Source: an uncultured Clostridium sp. (GTDB lineage Bacteria > Bacillota > Clostridia > Clostridiales > Clostridiaceae). Taken from it: a DNA stretch of 64,000 nucleotides. A program made the translations under genes and the position numbers. Below are positions 62,622 to 64,000 of the stretch, piece after piece. Position 1 is the stretch's first letter. Each line of letters opens with the position of its first letter. Where the stretch lies: NCBI GenBank assembly GCA_900540255.1, contig UQFE01000009.1, positions 21,457 through 85,456 on the forward strand, given 5' to 3'. A model generated the notes under the pieces. That model saw only the letters and a list, made by a program, of their open reading frames with translations. It did no database searches and was not told where the DNA came from.

Positions 62622-63925
62622 TGAAGGTTGCATTTGCTACATTAGGATGTAGAGTTAATGTGTATGAATCAGAAGCAATGGCTGAAAAATTCATTAGAGA
62701 AGGATATGAAGTTGTAGATTTTAATGAATTTTCTGATGTATATGTAATAAATACATGTACTGTTACTAATATGGGAGATAAGAAGTCTAGACAAATAATA
62801 AGCAGAGCAAGAAGAACAAATCCAAATGCAATAATAGCAGCAGTTGGTTGTTATTCTCAAATGGCACCAAAAGAGGTTTCGGAAATACCTGGAGTAGATG
62901 TAGTTTTAGGTACAAGAAATAAAGGTGATGTAGTTTATTATGTTAATAAGGCAAAAGATGAAGGAAAAGCACAAGTTCATGTACAGCCAGTTCTTCAAAA
63001 TAAGAAATTTGAAGATTTAAAAATAGAAGATTATCAAGATAAAACTAGAGCATTTTTAAAAATTCAAGATGGATGTAATAGATTTTGTACATATTGTACA
63101 ATACCTTATGCAAGGGGATCAGTTTGCTCAAAGGAGCCAGAAAAGGTATTAGCGGAAGTTAAGGAGCTTGCTGCTCATGGCTTTAAGGAAGTTATACTTT
63201 CAGGTATACATACAGCTTCTTATGGATTAGATTTAGAAGGAAATGTGAATTTAATTAATATAATAGAGGAAATAGAAAAAATTGATGGAATAGAAAGAAT
63301 AAGAATAGGGTCTATTGAGCCAGCATTCTTTACTAGTGAAGTTATTGAAAAAATAAAAGGATTTAAAAAACTATGCCCTCATTTCCATTTATCTCTTCAA
63401 AGTGGATGTGATGCTACATTAAAGAGAATGAATAGAAGATATACGGCTAAAGAATATGAGGCAGCAGTTAACTTATTAAGAGAAACATTACCTGATGTAT
63501 CTATTTCTACAGATGTAATTGTTGGATTCCCAGGAGAAACAGAAGAGGAATTTAATGAAACATATGAATATTTAAAGAAAATTCATTTAACAAAAACTCA
63601 TGTATTTAAATATAGTCCTAGAAAAGGAACAAAGGCAGCTGATATGCCTAATCAATTAGATGGAACTGTTAAGGATGAAAGAAGTAAGGCTTTAATAGAA
63701 TTAAATGATATTAATGAGCATACATTTACTGAAAAATTTATTGGAAGAGTAATGGATGTATTAATAGAAAAGGAAATTAAAGATAAGCCAGATTATTATG
63801 AGGGATACACAAGAAACTATATTAAAGTAATAGTACATTGTATGTCTGCAGATATAACTGGTAAAATAGTAGATGTTGAAATAAAAGAAGCTGTAAAAGA
63901 TTATGCTATAGCAAATATGGCATAA
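62621..63925 (+). CDS. mtaB: tRNA t6A37 methylthiotransferase MtaB
   Basis: 434-residue radical SAM enzyme forming ms2t6A37. N-terminal MTTase domain with Cys10, Cys46 (NTCTVTN) and Cys80 (VGCYSQ), radical SAM core (QDGCNRFCTYCTIPYARG) and C-terminal TRAM domain. Complete within the window. It starts in the rsmE stop codon. Confidence 0.96.
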   Translation: MKVAFATLGCRVNVYESEAMAEKFIREGYEVVDFNEFSDVYVINTCTVTNMGDKKSRQIISRARRTNPNAIIAAVGCYSQMAPKEVSEIPGVDVVLGTRNKGDVVYYVNKAKDEGKAQVHVQPVLQNKKFEDLKIEDYQDKTRAFLKIQDGCNRFCTYCTIPYARGSVCSKEPEKVLAEVKELAAHGFKEVILSGIHTASYGLDLEGNVNLINIIEEIEKIDGIERIRIGSIEPAFFTSEVIEKIKGFKKLCPHFHLSLQSGCDATLKRMNRRYTAKEYEAAVNLLRETLPDVSISTDVIVGFPGETEEEFNETYEYLKKIHLTKTHVFKYSPRKGTKAADMPNQLDGTVKDERSKALIELNDINEHTFTEKFIGRVMDVLIEKEIKDKPDYYEGYTRNYIKVIVHCMSADITGKIVDVEIKEAVKDYAIANMA

Positions 63926-63928
63926 TAT

Positions 63929-64000
63929 AGTGACAAGTTAAGGAAGGGGCTGTCGCACTAAAATTTTTATACACAATATATTGTTTTAAAAAATAAAAAT
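63929..64000. repeat. Partial copy of the CAAGTGA repeat and possible IS end
   Basis: AGTGACAAGTTAAGGAA (63929-63945) repeats the left arm of the 27163-27286 element. The following GGGGCTGTCGCACTAAAA resembles the terminal inverted repeat of insertion sequences, but the window ends before any transposase. Confidence 0.35.

Overview
This is a 64 kb piece of a very AT-rich, spore-forming, low-GC Gram-positive chromosome, most likely Clostridium sensu stricto. The evidence is the sporulation and germination genes (spoIIAA-spoIIAB-sigF, spoVAC-AD-AE, gpr, spoIIP), strong AGGAGG-type ribosome binding sites, HrcA/CIRCE heat-shock control, and clostridial families such as the GGGtGRT protein, DUF4003, DUF3793 and DUF1540. 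No species call is made.

Layout. 1-9.1 kb: housekeeping and accessory metabolism (peptide deformylase, aspartate 4-decarboxylase, methionine aminopeptidase with a SEC-C zinc motif, nitroreductase, acetyltransferase, DUF975 membrane protein, LD-carboxypeptidase, MgtC-like protein, Gfo/Idh/MocA oxidoreductase). 9.1-22.0 kb: a 12.9 kb integrated element in the 3' end of tRNA-Leu(CAA). It is bounded by a 30 bp direct repeat (9117-9146 and 21990-22019). It carries a tyrosine integrase, a divergent repressor/Cro-like switch with three operators, an excisionase-like protein, a DnaD-like replisome organiser plus DnaB helicase, many small phage-type proteins, a J-domain protein, a sigma factor with a second HTH protein, a membrane protein, and at its tRNA end a HEPN-type Abi_2 gene. 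I see no capsid, portal, large terminase, tail, lysis, relaxase or type IV secretion gene, so it resembles a phage satellite or stripped prophage rather than a full phage or ICE. 22.2-33 kb: ZIP transporter, enolase, an IscU-like/GGGtGRT pair, ArsC-like protein, aspartokinase, DUF4003, deoC and a Lon-like protease with no recognisable Walker A. 33-37 kb: sigma-F operon and spoVA genes. 37-44 kb: an apparent iron (Fur) group: DUF1540, flavodoxin, DUF3793, DUF2325, a two-gene ABC exporter, YgbA-like protein, DUF454 and a small membrane protein. 44-64 kb: comEC, holA, rpsT, gpr, spoIIP, lepA, hemW, hrcA-grpE-dnaK-dnaJ, trmB, an O-antigen-ligase-like protein, prmA-rsmE-mtaB.

The most interesting locus is 20741-21798. 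Two RNA hairpins share a 22-nt inner block but have different, fully complementary outer stems. They lie between a palindrome-containing promoter and a T-run, directly ahead of an Abi_2 protein with an RNxxxH HEPN nuclease motif. The layout matches an RNA-antitoxin (type III-like) toxin-antitoxin or abortive-infection module carried as island cargo. A second element-specific signal is a 32-bp inverted motif (GTAGTTAC-N16-GTAACYAC), present five times with identical spacing.

Outside the element, Fur-type 7-1-7 boxes recur at the flavodoxin, DUF1540 and ABC-exporter promoters and also flank the enolase promoter. The IscU-like/GGGtGRT operon has a structured leader of about 110 nt and C-ending codon bias. 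All functions are inferred by reading the sequence; no database search was run.
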